Under the pieces are notes generated by a model, which saw nothing but the letters and a program-made list of their open reading frames with translations, was not told the origin of the DNA and searched no databases. Source: JAVBMO01 sp031552355 (GTDB lineage Bacteria > Bacteroidota > Bacteroidia > Bacteroidales > P3). From it: a stretch of 28,191 bases of DNA. Below are positions 15,215 to 24,017 of the stretch, one piece after another. Where the stretch lies: contig JAVBMO010000161.1 of assembly GCA_031552355.1 (NCBI GenBank), positions 1-28,191 of the forward strand, given 5' to 3'. The position numbers were made by a program, and so were the translations under genes. How positions within the stretch are numbered: position 1 is the first letter of the stretch; each line of letters begins with the position of its first letter.

Positions 15215-16009
15215 ATGCAGACACTAAAAATTGCTTATATACAATCCGATTTAGTTTGGGAAAATACTGAAGCGAACCTTCAGAATTTCAACCGCTTGAT
15301 AGACCAAATCCAGGAACCGGTAGATTTAATTATACTGCCTGAAACTTTCAATACAGCCTTTTGCGACAATATGAAATCTCTTGCAGAACCTGTGGACGGC
15401 AAAACCATCCGGTGGATGCAGCAAAAATCACAAGAAAAAAAGGCCGTGATTACCGGAAGTTTAACCATTCAGGAAAAGGGAAGCTATTTCAATCGCCTGA
15501 TTTGGATGAAGCCTTCAGGCGAATATGATTTTTATGACAAAAAACATTTATTTTTACATAGCGCCGAAGCGCAACAACTGGACAAAGGCGCCGAATTAAA
15601 AACCTTTGAACTAAATGATTGGCGCATTCGTCCTTTTATTTGTTATGATTTACGTTTCCCTTGCTGGTGTCGAAATCAATACAAAAACGGGCGTTTTGAA
15701 TATGATTTTGCATTCTTTGTTGCCAGTTGGCCCATTCAAAGAATTCACGTTTGGAATACTTTGCTGCAAGCCCGCGCCATTGAAAATCAGTGTTACGTTT
15801 TGGGCGTAAACCGCATTGGTGATGATTTTCAAGGGAATCATTACCAAGGAAATTCCTTTGTAGCCAATTTTAAAGGCGAAATTATTTCCGAAATAGCAAA
15901 TGACACTGAAAATGTTTCTATTGTAGAACTGGACTACGAAAAACTGCAACAATTCAGGGAAAATTTCAAGGTTGCTGCCGATTGGGACTCTTTCCAATTA
16001 CTGCAATAA
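15215..16009 (+). CDS. Nitrilase-superfamily amidohydrolase, omega-amidase (YafV-like)
   Basis: Cytoplasmic C-N hydrolase of 264 residues. The Glu-Lys-Cys triad is visible: ILPETFNTAF (E43), YDKKHLF (K109) and FICYDLRFP (C143). The close YDKKHLFLHSAEAQ and DLRFPCWCRN contexts match YafV and mammalian Nit2, which hydrolyse alpha-ketoglutaramate or ketosuccinamate in metabolite repair. The late segment VLGVNRIGDDFQGNHYQGNS also fits. It is the first gene in a plus-strand run: the M3 peptidase begins 56 bp after its stop. Confidence 0.9.
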   Translation: MQTLKIAYIQSDLVWENTEANLQNFNRLIDQIQEPVDLIILPETFNTAFCDNMKSLAEPVDGKTIRWMQQKSQEKKAVITGSLTIQEKGSYFNRLIWMKPSGEYDFYDKKHLFLHSAEAQQLDKGAELKTFELNDWRIRPFICYDLRFPCWCRNQYKNGRFEYDFAFFVASWPIQRIHVWNTLLQARAIENQCYVLGVNRIGDDFQGNHYQGNSFVANFKGEIISEIANDTENVSIVELDYEKLQQFRENFKVAADWDSFQLLQ

Positions 16010-16065
16010 TTATTTTTACACAAACAAAACGCAAGATTATTCGTTTTAATAACTATAAATTGAAG

Positions 16066-18180
16066 ATGCAAAAAATTATTTTACTTATGATTGCTTTGAT
16101 GATGAATTTAGCGATGGCCGAAGCGACCAATCCTAAAAATAACATATTGGTTAAACCCTGGAAAACCCCTTTGGAAACGCCGCCTTTCGACAAAATAAAA
16201 AATGAAGATTTTAAACCTGCCGTTACTTATGCGCTGAAAGAATCGCGCAGTAACGTAAAGAAAATTGTCAAAAACAAAGATATTCCCGGTTTTGAAAACA
16301 CCATCGTAGCTTTGTCGAAAAGCACAGAGTTGTTAGACCGCGTTACCGAATTGTTTTTCAACCTGAACGAATGCAACACCAATGACGAAATGCAGCAAAT
16401 TGCGCTGGATATTTCACCCGACTTAACCCGTTTTGCAAACGAAGTAAGCATGAATGCGGAACTTTTTGCAAAAGTAAAAGCGGTTTATGACCGGAAAGAC
16501 AGCCTTTCGCTAAATGGCGAACAAAAAATGCTGTTGCAAAAAACCTATAAGTCTTTTATCCGCAACGGGGCCTTGCTAAGTCCTGCGGACAAAGAAAAAA
16601 TGATGCCTTTGCAAGAAGAATTGGCAATGTTGTCGCTGAAATTTGCGCAAAACGCCTTGGCCGACAAAAATGCATGGTTTCTGCATATTACCAAACGGCA
16701 AGACCTTGTCGGCTTGCCCATCAATATTTCCGATGCGGCTGCCGAAACGGCCAAAAGCAAAGGCTTGGACGGGTGGGTTATTACATTGGATTATCCAAGT
16801 TATGGGCCGTTTTTGCAATATGCACACAACCGCGACTTGCGTGAAAAAGTTTGGCGAGCGTTGAACACCATTGGTAATCACGGAAATGCCAACGACAACA
16901 ACGAAATTGTGAAACGGATGGCTTACTTGCGTCTGCAAGTTGCCCGTTTGTTGGGCTACAACACTTATTCCGACTACGTTTTGGAAGAACGCATGGCAGA
17001 ATCGAAAGACACTGTCAATAAGTTTTTGAACGATTTGCTTGCTTTGTCACATCCTTATGCCGTAAAAGATGTGGCCGAAGTTCAGGAATATGCCCAGGCA
17101 AGAGGCGTCAGCTATAAGCTGGAACGTTGGGATTGGGCTTTGTTTTCTGAAATGTTGAAAAATGAAAAATATGCCATCAATCAGGAAATGCTGCGCCCAT
17201 ATTTCCAATTGGAAAAAGTGCGGGACGGAATTTTTTACCTGTTCGGAAGGCTTTATGATATAAAATTCGTTCAACGTACCGACATTCCCGTTTATCATCC
17301 CGACGTTTTGGTTTACGAAGTAGTTGACAAAATTTCCAAAAAAACTTGGGGTGTCCTTTATTTAGACTTTTTTCCGCGGAACAATAAAAGTTCCGGCGCT
17401 TGGATGACGTCTTTCAACAAACAATACAAGGAAAACGGCAAAGACATTCGCCCTCAGATTCAAATTGTTTGCAATTTTACCAAACCAACGCCTAAACAAC
17501 CGTCGCTTTTGACTTTCGATGAATTTTCAACTTTCTTGCATGAGTTCGGCCATGCCATCCACGGATTGTTATCCGACGTAAATTATGGCGATTTATCGGG
17601 CACTTCGGTTTACCGCGATTTTGTGGAACTGCCTTCGCAATTGATGGAAAATTGGGCTACGCAGCGCGAATTTTTGGATATTGTTGCCGAACATTACGAA
17701 ACCGGCGAAAAAATCCCACAAGTGTATATCGACAGAATTTTAGAAAGCGAGAAGTACAATGCCGGTTACTTTTTCGACCGTCAAATTGGGTTTGGCTTGC
17801 TTGACATGGCTTGGCACTCTATCGAAGATTCTGTCAGCATTTCGGTTGAAGAATTTGAGAAAAAGGCTTTGGCGCCAACGGATGTGCTTCCGCAGGTTCC
17901 GGGCTGCCTTTTAAGCACCAATTTCTCTCATGTTTTTGCCGGTGGATATGCAGCGGGATATTATGGATACAAATGGGCTGAGGTGTTGGAAGCAGATGTT
18001 TTTGCCCGTTTTCAAAAAAATGGCATTTTTGACAAAAAAACAGCCAAAGCACTGCGAGACAATATTCTTTCGAAAGGCGGAACCGAACACCCCATGAATC
18101 TCTATATCAATTTCATGGGACGTCGCCCCGATATGAATCCACTACTTATCAAAAGCGGATTTTTACCTGAAAAAAAATAA
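16066..18180 (+). CDS. M3-family metallopeptidase, peptidyl-dipeptidase Dcp-like, exported
   Basis: Zinc peptidase of 704 residues (thimet/Dcp family) that trims oligopeptides. The start at 16066 is preferred over an earlier in-frame ATG inside the preceding gene because it yields a signal peptide (MQKIILLMIALMMNLAMAEA). The zinc site is FLHEFGHAIHGLL with H492, E493 and H496; the third ligand is likely in the following Glu-containing segment YRDFVELPSQLMENW. PFDKIKNEDFKPAV near the N-terminus and FAGGYAAGYYGYKWAEVLEAD near the C-terminus are typical Dcp/OpdA segments. Export suggests a periplasmic job in peptide use. The next gene starts 20 bp after the stop. Confidence 0.95.
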   Translation: MQKIILLMIALMMNLAMAEATNPKNNILVKPWKTPLETPPFDKIKNEDFKPAVTYALKESRSNVKKIVKNKDIPGFENTIVALSKSTELLDRVTELFFNLNECNTNDEMQQIALDISPDLTRFANEVSMNAELFAKVKAVYDRKDSLSLNGEQKMLLQKTYKSFIRNGALLSPADKEKMMPLQEELAMLSLKFAQNALADKNAWFLHITKRQDLVGLPINISDAAAETAKSKGLDGWVITLDYPSYGPFLQYAHNRDLREKVWRALNTIGNHGNANDNNEIVKRMAYLRLQVARLLGYNTYSDYVLEERMAESKDTVNKFLNDLLALSHPYAVKDVAEVQEYAQARGVSYKLERWDWALFSEMLKNEKYAINQEMLRPYFQLEKVRDGIFYLFGRLYDIKFVQRTDIPVYHPDVLVYEVVDKISKKTWGVLYLDFFPRNNKSSGAWMTSFNKQYKENGKDIRPQIQIVCNFTKPTPKQPSLLTFDEFSTFLHEFGHAIHGLLSDVNYGDLSGTSVYRDFVELPSQLMENWATQREFLDIVAEHYETGEKIPQVYIDRILESEKYNAGYFFDRQIGFGLLDMAWHSIEDSVSISVEEFEKKALAPTDVLPQVPGCLLSTNFSHVFAGGYAAGYYGYKWAEVLEADVFARFQKNGIFDKKTAKALRDNILSKGGTEHPMNLYINFMGRRPDMNPLLIKSGFLPEKK

Positions 18181-18200
18181 TTAAAAAAATCAAATCAGAT

Positions 18201-18599
18201 ATGAAAATCAAATTATTAAGTATTTTATTCATTTTGTTTGCTTTTACCTCTTGCACCAAAGATTCTATTGACTTTGCTTTAACCGATTGGGTTGGAAACT
18301 GGGCAATTACCAACGAACAACCCAAAAATTTACTAACCAAAGCCTCTTTGGGCAATATCCGCGAAAATCCCACACAACCCAATACAGGTATCCTTATTTC
18401 CGGAAAGCTCTTTAATGCCGGAACAATGGAAATTCCGGGTACAGTTTCAGGAAATGCAGTTACATTTCATTCTGCAAGCAGCTATTACACTGTTTCAGGA
18501 ACAGGCGAAATGACCGATGCCAATACCATTGAGTTTACATGGACTGTAAACGATGGCGCCGATGCAACAACTTACACGGGAACAGCCCGAAAACAATAA
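18201..18599 (+). CDS. Small lipoprotein of unknown function
   Basis: A 132-residue protein with a lipobox FTSC (C18). Mature sequence is rich in beta-strand-like Gly/Thr/Ser patterns: DWVGNWAITNEQ, GILISGKLFNAGTMEIPG, YYTVSGTGEMTDANTIEFTW, ending TYTGTARKQ. The opening W-x-G-x-W pattern and repeated strands suggest a lipocalin-like or META-like small barrel, an inference only. It lies between the M3 peptidase (20 bp) and a beta-barrel gene (32 bp), and is probably cotranscribed with both. Confidence 0.75.
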   Translation: MKIKLLSILFILFAFTSCTKDSIDFALTDWVGNWAITNEQPKNLLTKASLGNIRENPTQPNTGILISGKLFNAGTMEIPGTVSGNAVTFHSASSYYTVSGTGEMTDANTIEFTWTVNDGADATTYTGTARKQ

Positions 18600-18631
18600 T
18601 AAAAATCCCCTATAGGAAAAGGATTCAGCTT

Positions 18632-19255
18632 ATGAAAAAAATTTATTCTATACTTTGCCTTTTAGTTATTTTGACTTTCGCTCAAAATAAAGTAAATGCC
18701 CAAAGTTTTAATGGGGGTATTAAAGCCGGCGCTACTTTCACCCAAGTTGACGGCGACGGCATGAGCGGCTTCCACAAAGCCGGATTCACCGGAGGAGGAT
18801 TCATCAACTATTCTTTCACGGAACAAGTGATACTGCAAGGCGAACTTTTGTTTTCTATGAAAGGTTCGCGGGCAAGTTCCAAACAAAAACAAATCGGCGA
18901 CGATTTACAAATCAATGCCAATTATTTCGACATTCCGATTTTGGTAGGTTTTCAGATTTACAAAAACTTTTGGATGCTGGGCGGAATTATGCCTTCGGTT
19001 TTGGTTACGGGAGACGAAACCATTAATGGACAACCACGTGTAGATTCACCCGGATTCAGCGATTTTGATTGTAGTTTTGCTGCCGCATTTAACTATCGTT
19101 TTTGGAAAAATCTTTCGGCAAGCTTCACATGGACTTACTCTTTCTTGAATATCCGCGATGGCGTTCAAAACGGTTACAGCCAGTTTTTATGGTTTCGTTA
19201 CTGGGGGGAATTCAACAATGTGTTTGCGCTGACTTTGCAATATCATTTCCGTTAA
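18632..19255 (+). CDS. Porin-family outer-membrane beta-barrel protein (PorT-like fold)
   Basis: A 207-residue protein. The ATG at 18632 begins a clear signal peptide (cut after about residue 23, KVNA); a longer in-frame ORF overlapping the lipoprotein gene is not used. GGIKAGATFTQVDGDGMSGF near the mature N-terminus and YFDIPILVGFQIYKNFWMLGG in the middle are the standard strands of the Bacteroidetes small porin-like barrel (OMP_b-brl_2 type). The end QYHFR gives the usual aromatic C-terminal strand. Function unknown. ubiX starts 9 bp downstream. Confidence 0.85.
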   Translation: MKKIYSILCLLVILTFAQNKVNAQSFNGGIKAGATFTQVDGDGMSGFHKAGFTGGGFINYSFTEQVILQGELLFSMKGSRASSKQKQIGDDLQINANYFDIPILVGFQIYKNFWMLGGIMPSVLVTGDETINGQPRVDSPGFSDFDCSFAAAFNYRFWKNLSASFTWTYSFLNIRDGVQNGYSQFLWFRYWGEFNNVFALTLQYHFR

Positions 19256-19264
19256 AATCCAAGC

Positions 19265-19846
19265 ATGAAAAAACAGAAAATTGTTATTGGCATTACCGGA
19301 GCGAGCGGTTCCATCTATGCGCAAAAAGTGATTGAGAAACTCAAAACTTTACCGGCACAAATAGAACAGGTAAATCTTGTGTTTTCCGATTGTGGAAAAC
19401 AAGTTTGGAAACACGAAATCGGCGAACTCGATACTTCTGAATTGGGATTTTCCGTTTTCGAAAATTCGGATTTTTTTGCGCCTTTTGCTTCAGGTTCTTC
19501 CGATTTCGATTGTTTGTTGGTTTGTCCTTGTTCCATGGGTGCCTTGGGGCGCATTGCCAACGGATTTGCCAACGACCTGATTTCCCGCACTGCTGATGTT
19601 ATGTTGAAAGAACGGAAAAAACTGATTTTAGTTTGTCGCGAAACGCCTTACAATCTCATTCATCTCGAAAACATGAAACAATTAACTTTGGCAGGCGCCG
19701 TTATTTTGCCGGCATCGCCAAGTTTCTACAGCAGACCCACTTCTATCGATGAATTGGTAAATACTGTCGTGGAAAGGATTTTAGCTCATTTAGGCTTGGA
19801 ATCCGAACACTATTCCTGGAACAGCGGAAACAAAAACGGATTCTGA
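19265..19846 (+). CDS. ubiX: UbiX-family flavin prenyltransferase
   Basis: Makes prenylated FMN, the cofactor of UbiD-type decarboxylases, from FMN and dimethylallyl phosphate. The 193 residues include the flavin loop GITGASGSIYAQ (9-20), VCPCSMGALGRIANGFANDL and the conserved RKKLILVCRETPYNLIHLENM. Bacteroidetes lack ubiquinone; UbiX homologues there probably serve menaquinone synthesis or other decarboxylases, and no ubiD is in the window. Its last 37 bp overlap, tail to tail, the 3' end of the MBL hydrolase gene. Confidence 0.93.
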   Translation: MKKQKIVIGITGASGSIYAQKVIEKLKTLPAQIEQVNLVFSDCGKQVWKHEIGELDTSELGFSVFENSDFFAPFASGSSDFDCLLVCPCSMGALGRIANGFANDLISRTADVMLKERKKLILVCRETPYNLIHLENMKQLTLAGAVILPASPSFYSRPTSIDELVNTVVERILAHLGLESEHYSWNSGNKNGF

Positions 19847-20472
19847 TACTTTTCGTCCCCAATGCTCGATGCAGGGCCGTGTCCCGGAAAAGCCTGCGTA
19901 TCATCGGGCAAAGTCAATAAATTTTCTTTGATGCTTTTCATCAGCGAATCGTAATCGCCTGTGGGCAAATCTGTTCTGCCTATACTTTGTTTGAAAAGTA
20001 CGTCGCCGGTAATCACAAATTTCCCTTCTTCGGAGAAAAAGCAAAGGCTTCCTGCCGCATGTCCGGGAGTTTCCAAAACCTTCAATACAGAATTTCCAAA
20101 ATAGATTGAAGAATCTTTCTCTATAAATTCTTTGGGAAGCGCATTCAAAGCTTCATCCGAAACTGTAAAACCCATAAGAGAGCCTGTAGCTTCGGCTTGT
20201 CTCAAAAACGGGACTCCGTCTTTGTGCATGCTTACAGGCAATTGGTATTTATTGCTTGCAAAGGCAAGCCCGGCAATATGGTCGATATGTGCATGAGTCA
20301 ACAATATTTTGACAGGTTTTAGTTGGCGTTTTTCCAAAAAACTGTCCAAAGAATCTTCTTCGCGTTTGGAACCACAAGCCACATCCACCAACACACATTC
20401 ATGCGTTTCGTCCCAAACCACATACGTATTTACTTCAAAATGATTGAACGCTATTTTTTCTATCGTTACCAT
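19810..20472 (-). CDS. MBL-fold hydrolase, glyoxalase II-like
   Basis: Metallo-beta-lactamase-fold hydrolase of 220 residues. LLTHAHIDHIAG carries the metal ligands H60, H62, D64 and H65; PGHAAGS gives H138, GDVLF gives D157 and FPGHGP gives H198. The pattern HxHxDH...GH...GD.LF...GHGP is that of the hydroxyacylglutathione-hydrolase-like group (E. coli YcbL type). Substrate is unknown. It follows mazG by 30 bp, and its 3' end overlaps ubiX by 37 bp on the other strand. Confidence 0.92.
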   Translation of the reverse strand: MVTIEKIAFNHFEVNTYVVWDETHECVLVDVACGSKREEDSLDSFLEKRQLKPVKILLTHAHIDHIAGLAFASNKYQLPVSMHKDGVPFLRQAEATGSLMGFTVSDEALNALPKEFIEKDSSIYFGNSVLKVLETPGHAAGSLCFFSEEGKFVITGDVLFKQSIGRTDLPTGDYDSLMKSIKENLLTLPDDTQAFPGHGPASSIGDEKYQNPFLFPLFQE

Positions 20473-20502
20473 ATCTTTTGTGTTTTATAATAAATCCAAT
20501 TC

Positions 20503-21282
20503 CTATTTCACATTTTCTAATTTTTTTGCCTCATTCCACCATACATCCATTTCGGCAAGTGTCATTTCGGACAGGCTTTTATTTTCTACCAAGGCTTTTT
20601 GCTCCAAATATTGAAACCTTTTTTTGAATTTTTTGTTTGTTTTTTCCAAAGCATCTTCGGGGTTTACATCAATAAAACGAGCATAGTTTATCAGCGCAAA
20701 AAGTAAATCGCCAAATTCCATTTCTTTTTTTTCCTTCGATTCATTTTTGCAGATTTCTTCCTGTAATTCCTGCATTTCTTCTTGTACTTTTTCATAAACC
20801 TGTTCTGTGGTTTCCCAGTCGAAGCCCACTCCCCTCGCCTTTTCCTGCATGCGATGCGCTTTTACCATGGCCGGCAAAGAATTCGGAACGCCTTCCAAAA
20901 CAGATTTCCGGCCTTCTTGCAATTTAATTTTTTCCCAATTGCTTTTCACATCTTCTTCGTCATTCACCTTTGTATTCGAATAAATATGGGGATGGCGGCG
21001 GATTAATTTTTCGCAAATCCCTTCAATCACAGACACAATATCAAAGAGGTTTTGCTCTTCTCCAATTTTCGAATAAAAAACAATATGCAACAAAATATCG
21101 CCCAGCTCTTTTTTTATCTCATCATAATCCTTTTCTACAATGGCATCCGACAGTTCATAAGTTTCTTCAATAGTCAGATAACGAAGGCTTTCCAACGTCT
21201 GCTTTTTGTCCCAGGGACATTTTTCGCGCAATGTATTTAGAATTTCCACCAATCGCTCAAACGATGTTCCTATTTCACTCAT
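20503..21282 (-). CDS. mazG: Nucleoside triphosphate pyrophosphohydrolase MazG
   Basis: Hydrolyses (d)NTPs to monophosphates and pyrophosphate, a house-cleaning role. The 259 residues hold two MazG domains as in E. coli: CPWDKKQTLESLRYLTIEET at 22-41, with metal ligands E39, E40, E43 and the ExxD pair E59/D62 (KELGD), and a second, EEMQELQEEI...EFGDLLFALINYAR. The ATG at 21282 is preferred to an upstream one at 21306, which would overlap the glycosyltransferase stop by 14 bp. It lies 10 bp after that gene. Confidence 0.95.
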   Translation of the reverse strand: MSEIGTSFERLVEILNTLREKCPWDKKQTLESLRYLTIEETYELSDAIVEKDYDEIKKELGDILLHIVFYSKIGEEQNLFDIVSVIEGICEKLIRRHPHIYSNTKVNDEEDVKSNWEKIKLQEGRKSVLEGVPNSLPAMVKAHRMQEKARGVGFDWETTEQVYEKVQEEMQELQEEICKNESKEKKEMEFGDLLFALINYARFIDVNPEDALEKTNKKFKKRFQYLEQKALVENKSLSEMTLAEMDVWWNEAKKLENVK

Positions 21283-21292
21283 CTTCTTCTTT

Positions 21293-22285
21293 TTAGGAAA
21301 CAGCATTCGCCATTTCTATTATTTTATTGTAATCAATTTTTTGCATGCAATTGAAATGCCCTTTCGGACATTCCTTAAAACCCAATTTGCTACACGGACG
21401 GCATTTTAAGCCTCTTACTTCCATAATTGTCGAAAGGTTTTCTCTCCCTGCCGGCAAATAAGGGTACATTCCAAATTCGGGGACCGTGTTGCCCCAAAGA
21501 GAAACTATTTTTTTCTGCAAGGCAGCAGAAATATGCATCAAACCTGTGTCGGGCGTAATTACCAATACCGATTTTTGCAAAATCAAAGCCGATTGATTCA
21601 GCGAAAATTTTCCGCAAGCATTGAACACATAAGGCATTTCCTCAAAGCAGATAGAAGAAATCCGTGCGGCATCCTTTTCATCACCCAGCAAGACAACAGG
21701 TTTTTGGATACGTTTCAGAAGAAATTCTATACGTTCCACAGGAATTTGCTTGGTGCCATGTTGCGCACCACAAGCAATGGCCACAAACGGATTTTTGAAT
21801 ATTTCGGGTAATTCCACAGATTCTTCTTTCAGGAAAAAATCCAAGCCCAAACCATCGTTTTGTATCAGCAACGGTTGGGCCGCTTGAAAATACCTGTCCA
21901 CAACGGAAAGTTTCGGCATACAATTCCATTTTGTATGCACCAAAAGCCATTTGCGAATATTCAACTTGGAAAAACTTCTCGAAGGGCACGACAAAGCCAT
22001 TCGGATTCTTCGCGAACGCAAATTCCTTTGCAAATCAATCACAAAATCGAAATGCTCTTTTTTTAGCAATTCAACCAATTCCGGCAAATTTCCTTTTTGA
22101 TACAGATATAGCTTGTCGATATAAGGGTTTTGGGAAAGAAACTGCTCATTAAACGGTTTTGTAAGAAAATGGATTTCCGCTTGGGGATATTGTTTTTTCA
22201 CACAACGGATTACCGGCGTAGTGAGAACCACATCGCCAATAGAACTAAACCGTATGATTAAAATCTTTTTCAAATTGAATTTCAA
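21293..22285 (-). CDS. Glycosyltransferase family 9 (heptosyltransferase-like)
   Basis: Inner-membrane-associated enzyme of 330 residues in the ADP-heptose:LPS heptosyltransferase family, probably adding a core sugar to lipopolysaccharide. IRFSSIGDVVLTTPVI at 11-26 is the N-terminal acceptor motif. LVITPDTGLMHISAAL at 241-256 is the nucleotide-sugar motif with the conserved D246. The Cys-rich tail (C295, C298, C306, C313; CRPCSKLGFKECPKGH) is usual in Bacteroidetes GT9 proteins. The exact sugar is not readable. It is the first gene of the GT9 - mazG - MBL operon. Confidence 0.92.
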   Translation of the reverse strand: MKFNLKKILIIRFSSIGDVVLTTPVIRCVKKQYPQAEIHFLTKPFNEQFLSQNPYIDKLYLYQKGNLPELVELLKKEHFDFVIDLQRNLRSRRIRMALSCPSRSFSKLNIRKWLLVHTKWNCMPKLSVVDRYFQAAQPLLIQNDGLGLDFFLKEESVELPEIFKNPFVAIACGAQHGTKQIPVERIEFLLKRIQKPVVLLGDEKDAARISSICFEEMPYVFNACGKFSLNQSALILQKSVLVITPDTGLMHISAALQKKIVSLWGNTVPEFGMYPYLPAGRENLSTIMEVRGLKCRPCSKLGFKECPKGHFNCMQKIDYNKIIEMANAVS

Positions 22286-22301
22286 ACCTGTTATTGCTTT
22301 G

Positions 22302-22309
22302 CAAAGGTA
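22302..22309 (-). promoter_or_regulatory. -7 promoter box (TACCTTTG) of the GT9-mazG-MBL operon
   Basis: The plus strand reads CAAAGGTA, giving a perfect TAnnTTTG box on the minus strand 17 bp before the ATG at 22285. Confidence 0.65.
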
Positions 22310-22347
22310 AGAAAATTTGAGGGGTTAGGAAATGAATATATTTTATT

Positions 22348-22392
22348 AAAACAAAAATGCCAAGTAGCTTTGCTACTTGGCATTTTTGTTTT
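22348..22392. terminator. Very strong bidirectional terminator hairpin after the OmpA-family gene
   Basis: A perfect 21-bp stem (core GCCAAGTAGC with its complement) with a 3-nt TTT loop, flanked by an A-run on one side and a T-run on the other. On the minus strand it starts about 20 bp after the OmpA-family stop codon; it also insulates the divergent GT9 promoter. Confidence 0.92.
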
Positions 22393-22412
22393 AAATTATT
22401 TACTAATCTAAA

Positions 22413-23900
22413 TTAATAAACAATTACATCTACTCTACGATTCAATTTGCGGTTCGCTTCAGTATCGTTAGGATAAAGAGGTTCTGTATCGCCTTTAGAC
22501 ACAACAGAGATTCTCTTTTCTGCAATACCTTTTTCAACCATGTATGCTTTAACAGCTTTTGCACGTTGCAAACCTAATGAATAGTTAGCATCTGTACTAC
22601 CTAAATTACAAGCATGACCTACCAACATTACTTTTCTGTCTTCCTTTTTAAGTAATTCAATTTTACTGTCGGCAACAGCTTTTTGCTCAGCTGTAAGCGG
22701 AGTAAATGTACCGGTAGCATAGTTGTCTATAACACCAGTATATACTTTGGTTTTTTCAGGAGCAATATTGCTTTCAACTTGTTTTTGTTTAGCTTCTTCT
22801 ACGGCAGCTTTTGCAGCAGCAATTTGAGCTTCGGCAGCTTTTTGAGCAGCTTCGGCAGCAGCTTTTTGAGCTTCAGCAGCTTGGGCAGCTTTATCAGCAG
22901 CTTGAGAAGCTTTGTTTGCAGCCTCTACAATAGCTTGTGCTTCAGGGCCTAGTTCAGCTTCTTTCTTTTGACGTTCAGCAATCATTTTTCCGGCGCCAAA
23001 AGATATTTTCACTTTTAATCCGGCAGCCATCAAATTCAACTTATCTGCGTATGTTGTTTGTGTCACTCCGTCATTAGAATAAGAAGATCCTAAGATTGAA
23101 TTTTGACTCATTTCAACATAACCGCTTTCACGAACATCATTGTTGTATGAAACTAGCTGTTTGTCGCGATCTCCATCATAGATATCATTGAATCCATAAT
23201 CGAAATAAAGACCTGTGTACAAAGCCCAACGATCGCTCAATTGCCATTTTACACCGGCTTCTACCGAAGCCATAATAGCCAATTTCAAGCTAAGGTCTTG
23301 AGCCGTTCCTTGATATTGGTAAGAGCCAAAACCTTCAATAGGATATTCCTCACCTCTAGGTCCAACAATAAATTGGCTATTAGGACCTGAATACTGAGGA
23401 TAATATCCTGAGATATCATAAGATCCTTCACCTTCATATTTACCCGAAAGTGGAATACCAAATTTCACCCCTGCCGCAGCATAAAATTTATGCTTTGCAG
23501 TTGTTTGAAATTGAACCATCAAAGGGATGTTTAAATAAGTGGCTCTTTGCTTTTCTTCATAGTTATTGAAATCTGACAAAAGTATGAAACTGTCACCAAA
23601 TTCATCTGTAAATCCCGATTGTTGAGAACTTTTTTGCGGTAATTTAGCTTTAGCATTATAAAAAGCCATTTCCACACCTGTTCCTACGCCCCATTGTGGA
23701 TGAAAGAAGAATGTATAGCCTGCGCCAAAATTTCCTCCCCATCCCATAGTATGACTACCTTCAGACAATTTGTATTCCAAACTGGAAATACCACCACCGC
23801 CACCAAAAGTAATTTCATGCCTTGTTTGTTGCGCTTGAACAGTTGCCGTGCCTACTGCTAAAAGACAGATTGCTGATAAAATTATTTTTCCTTTTTTCAT
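22413..23900 (-). CDS. OmpA-family protein: beta-barrel, Ala-rich linker, peptidoglycan-binding domain
   Basis: Outer-membrane protein of 495 residues. A signal peptide is cut near residue 23 (TVQA). An eight-strand-like barrel covers about 30-315 (GGGGGISSLEYKLSEG, WGVGTGVEMAFYNAK, GYTFFFHPQWG), followed by an Ala-rich helical linker at about 325-372 (AANKASQAADKAAQAAEAQK onward, likely coiled coil). The C-terminal OmpA domain has VMLVGHACNLGSTDANYSLG, LQRAKAVKAYMVEKGI and NRKLNRRVDVIVY, which bind peptidoglycan. Together it anchors the outer membrane to the wall. A near-consensus -7 box TATGCTTG lies 38 bp upstream. It stands alone between two hairpins. Confidence 0.9.
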   Translation of the reverse strand: MKKGKIILSAICLLAVGTATVQAQQTRHEITFGGGGGISSLEYKLSEGSHTMGWGGNFGAGYTFFFHPQWGVGTGVEMAFYNAKAKLPQKSSQQSGFTDEFGDSFILLSDFNNYEEKQRATYLNIPLMVQFQTTAKHKFYAAAGVKFGIPLSGKYEGEGSYDISGYYPQYSGPNSQFIVGPRGEEYPIEGFGSYQYQGTAQDLSLKLAIMASVEAGVKWQLSDRWALYTGLYFDYGFNDIYDGDRDKQLVSYNNDVRESGYVEMSQNSILGSSYSNDGVTQTTYADKLNLMAAGLKVKISFGAGKMIAERQKKEAELGPEAQAIVEAANKASQAADKAAQAAEAQKAAAEAAQKAAEAQIAAAKAAVEEAKQKQVESNIAPEKTKVYTGVIDNYATGTFTPLTAEQKAVADSKIELLKKEDRKVMLVGHACNLGSTDANYSLGLQRAKAVKAYMVEKGIAEKRISVVSKGDTEPLYPNDTEANRKLNRRVDVIVY

Positions 23901-23974
23901 TTGTTTATGTTTTTTCTATTATACATTATAAAAGTAAACAAGCATATAGCAAGTAATTTCTTTTAAGAAAGGAA

Positions 23975-24000
23975 TTTGAGGGGGAAAATTCCCCCTCAAA
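23975..24000. terminator. Probable terminator hairpin after the T9SS adhesin gene
   Basis: TTTGAGGGGG (23975-23984) pairs with CCCCCTCAAA (23991-24000), loop AAAATT. It lies 17 bp after the adhesin stop on the minus strand. The following T-tract on that strand is weak, so terminator function is likely but not certain. Confidence 0.6.
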
Positions 24001-24017
24001 AATCCTTGCTATTGCAT

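Noticed and set aside
22683..22952. Ser/Phe-rich 89-residue plus-strand ORF
   Set aside because: It is the antisense of the Ala-rich linker and OmpA domain and its composition follows from that.
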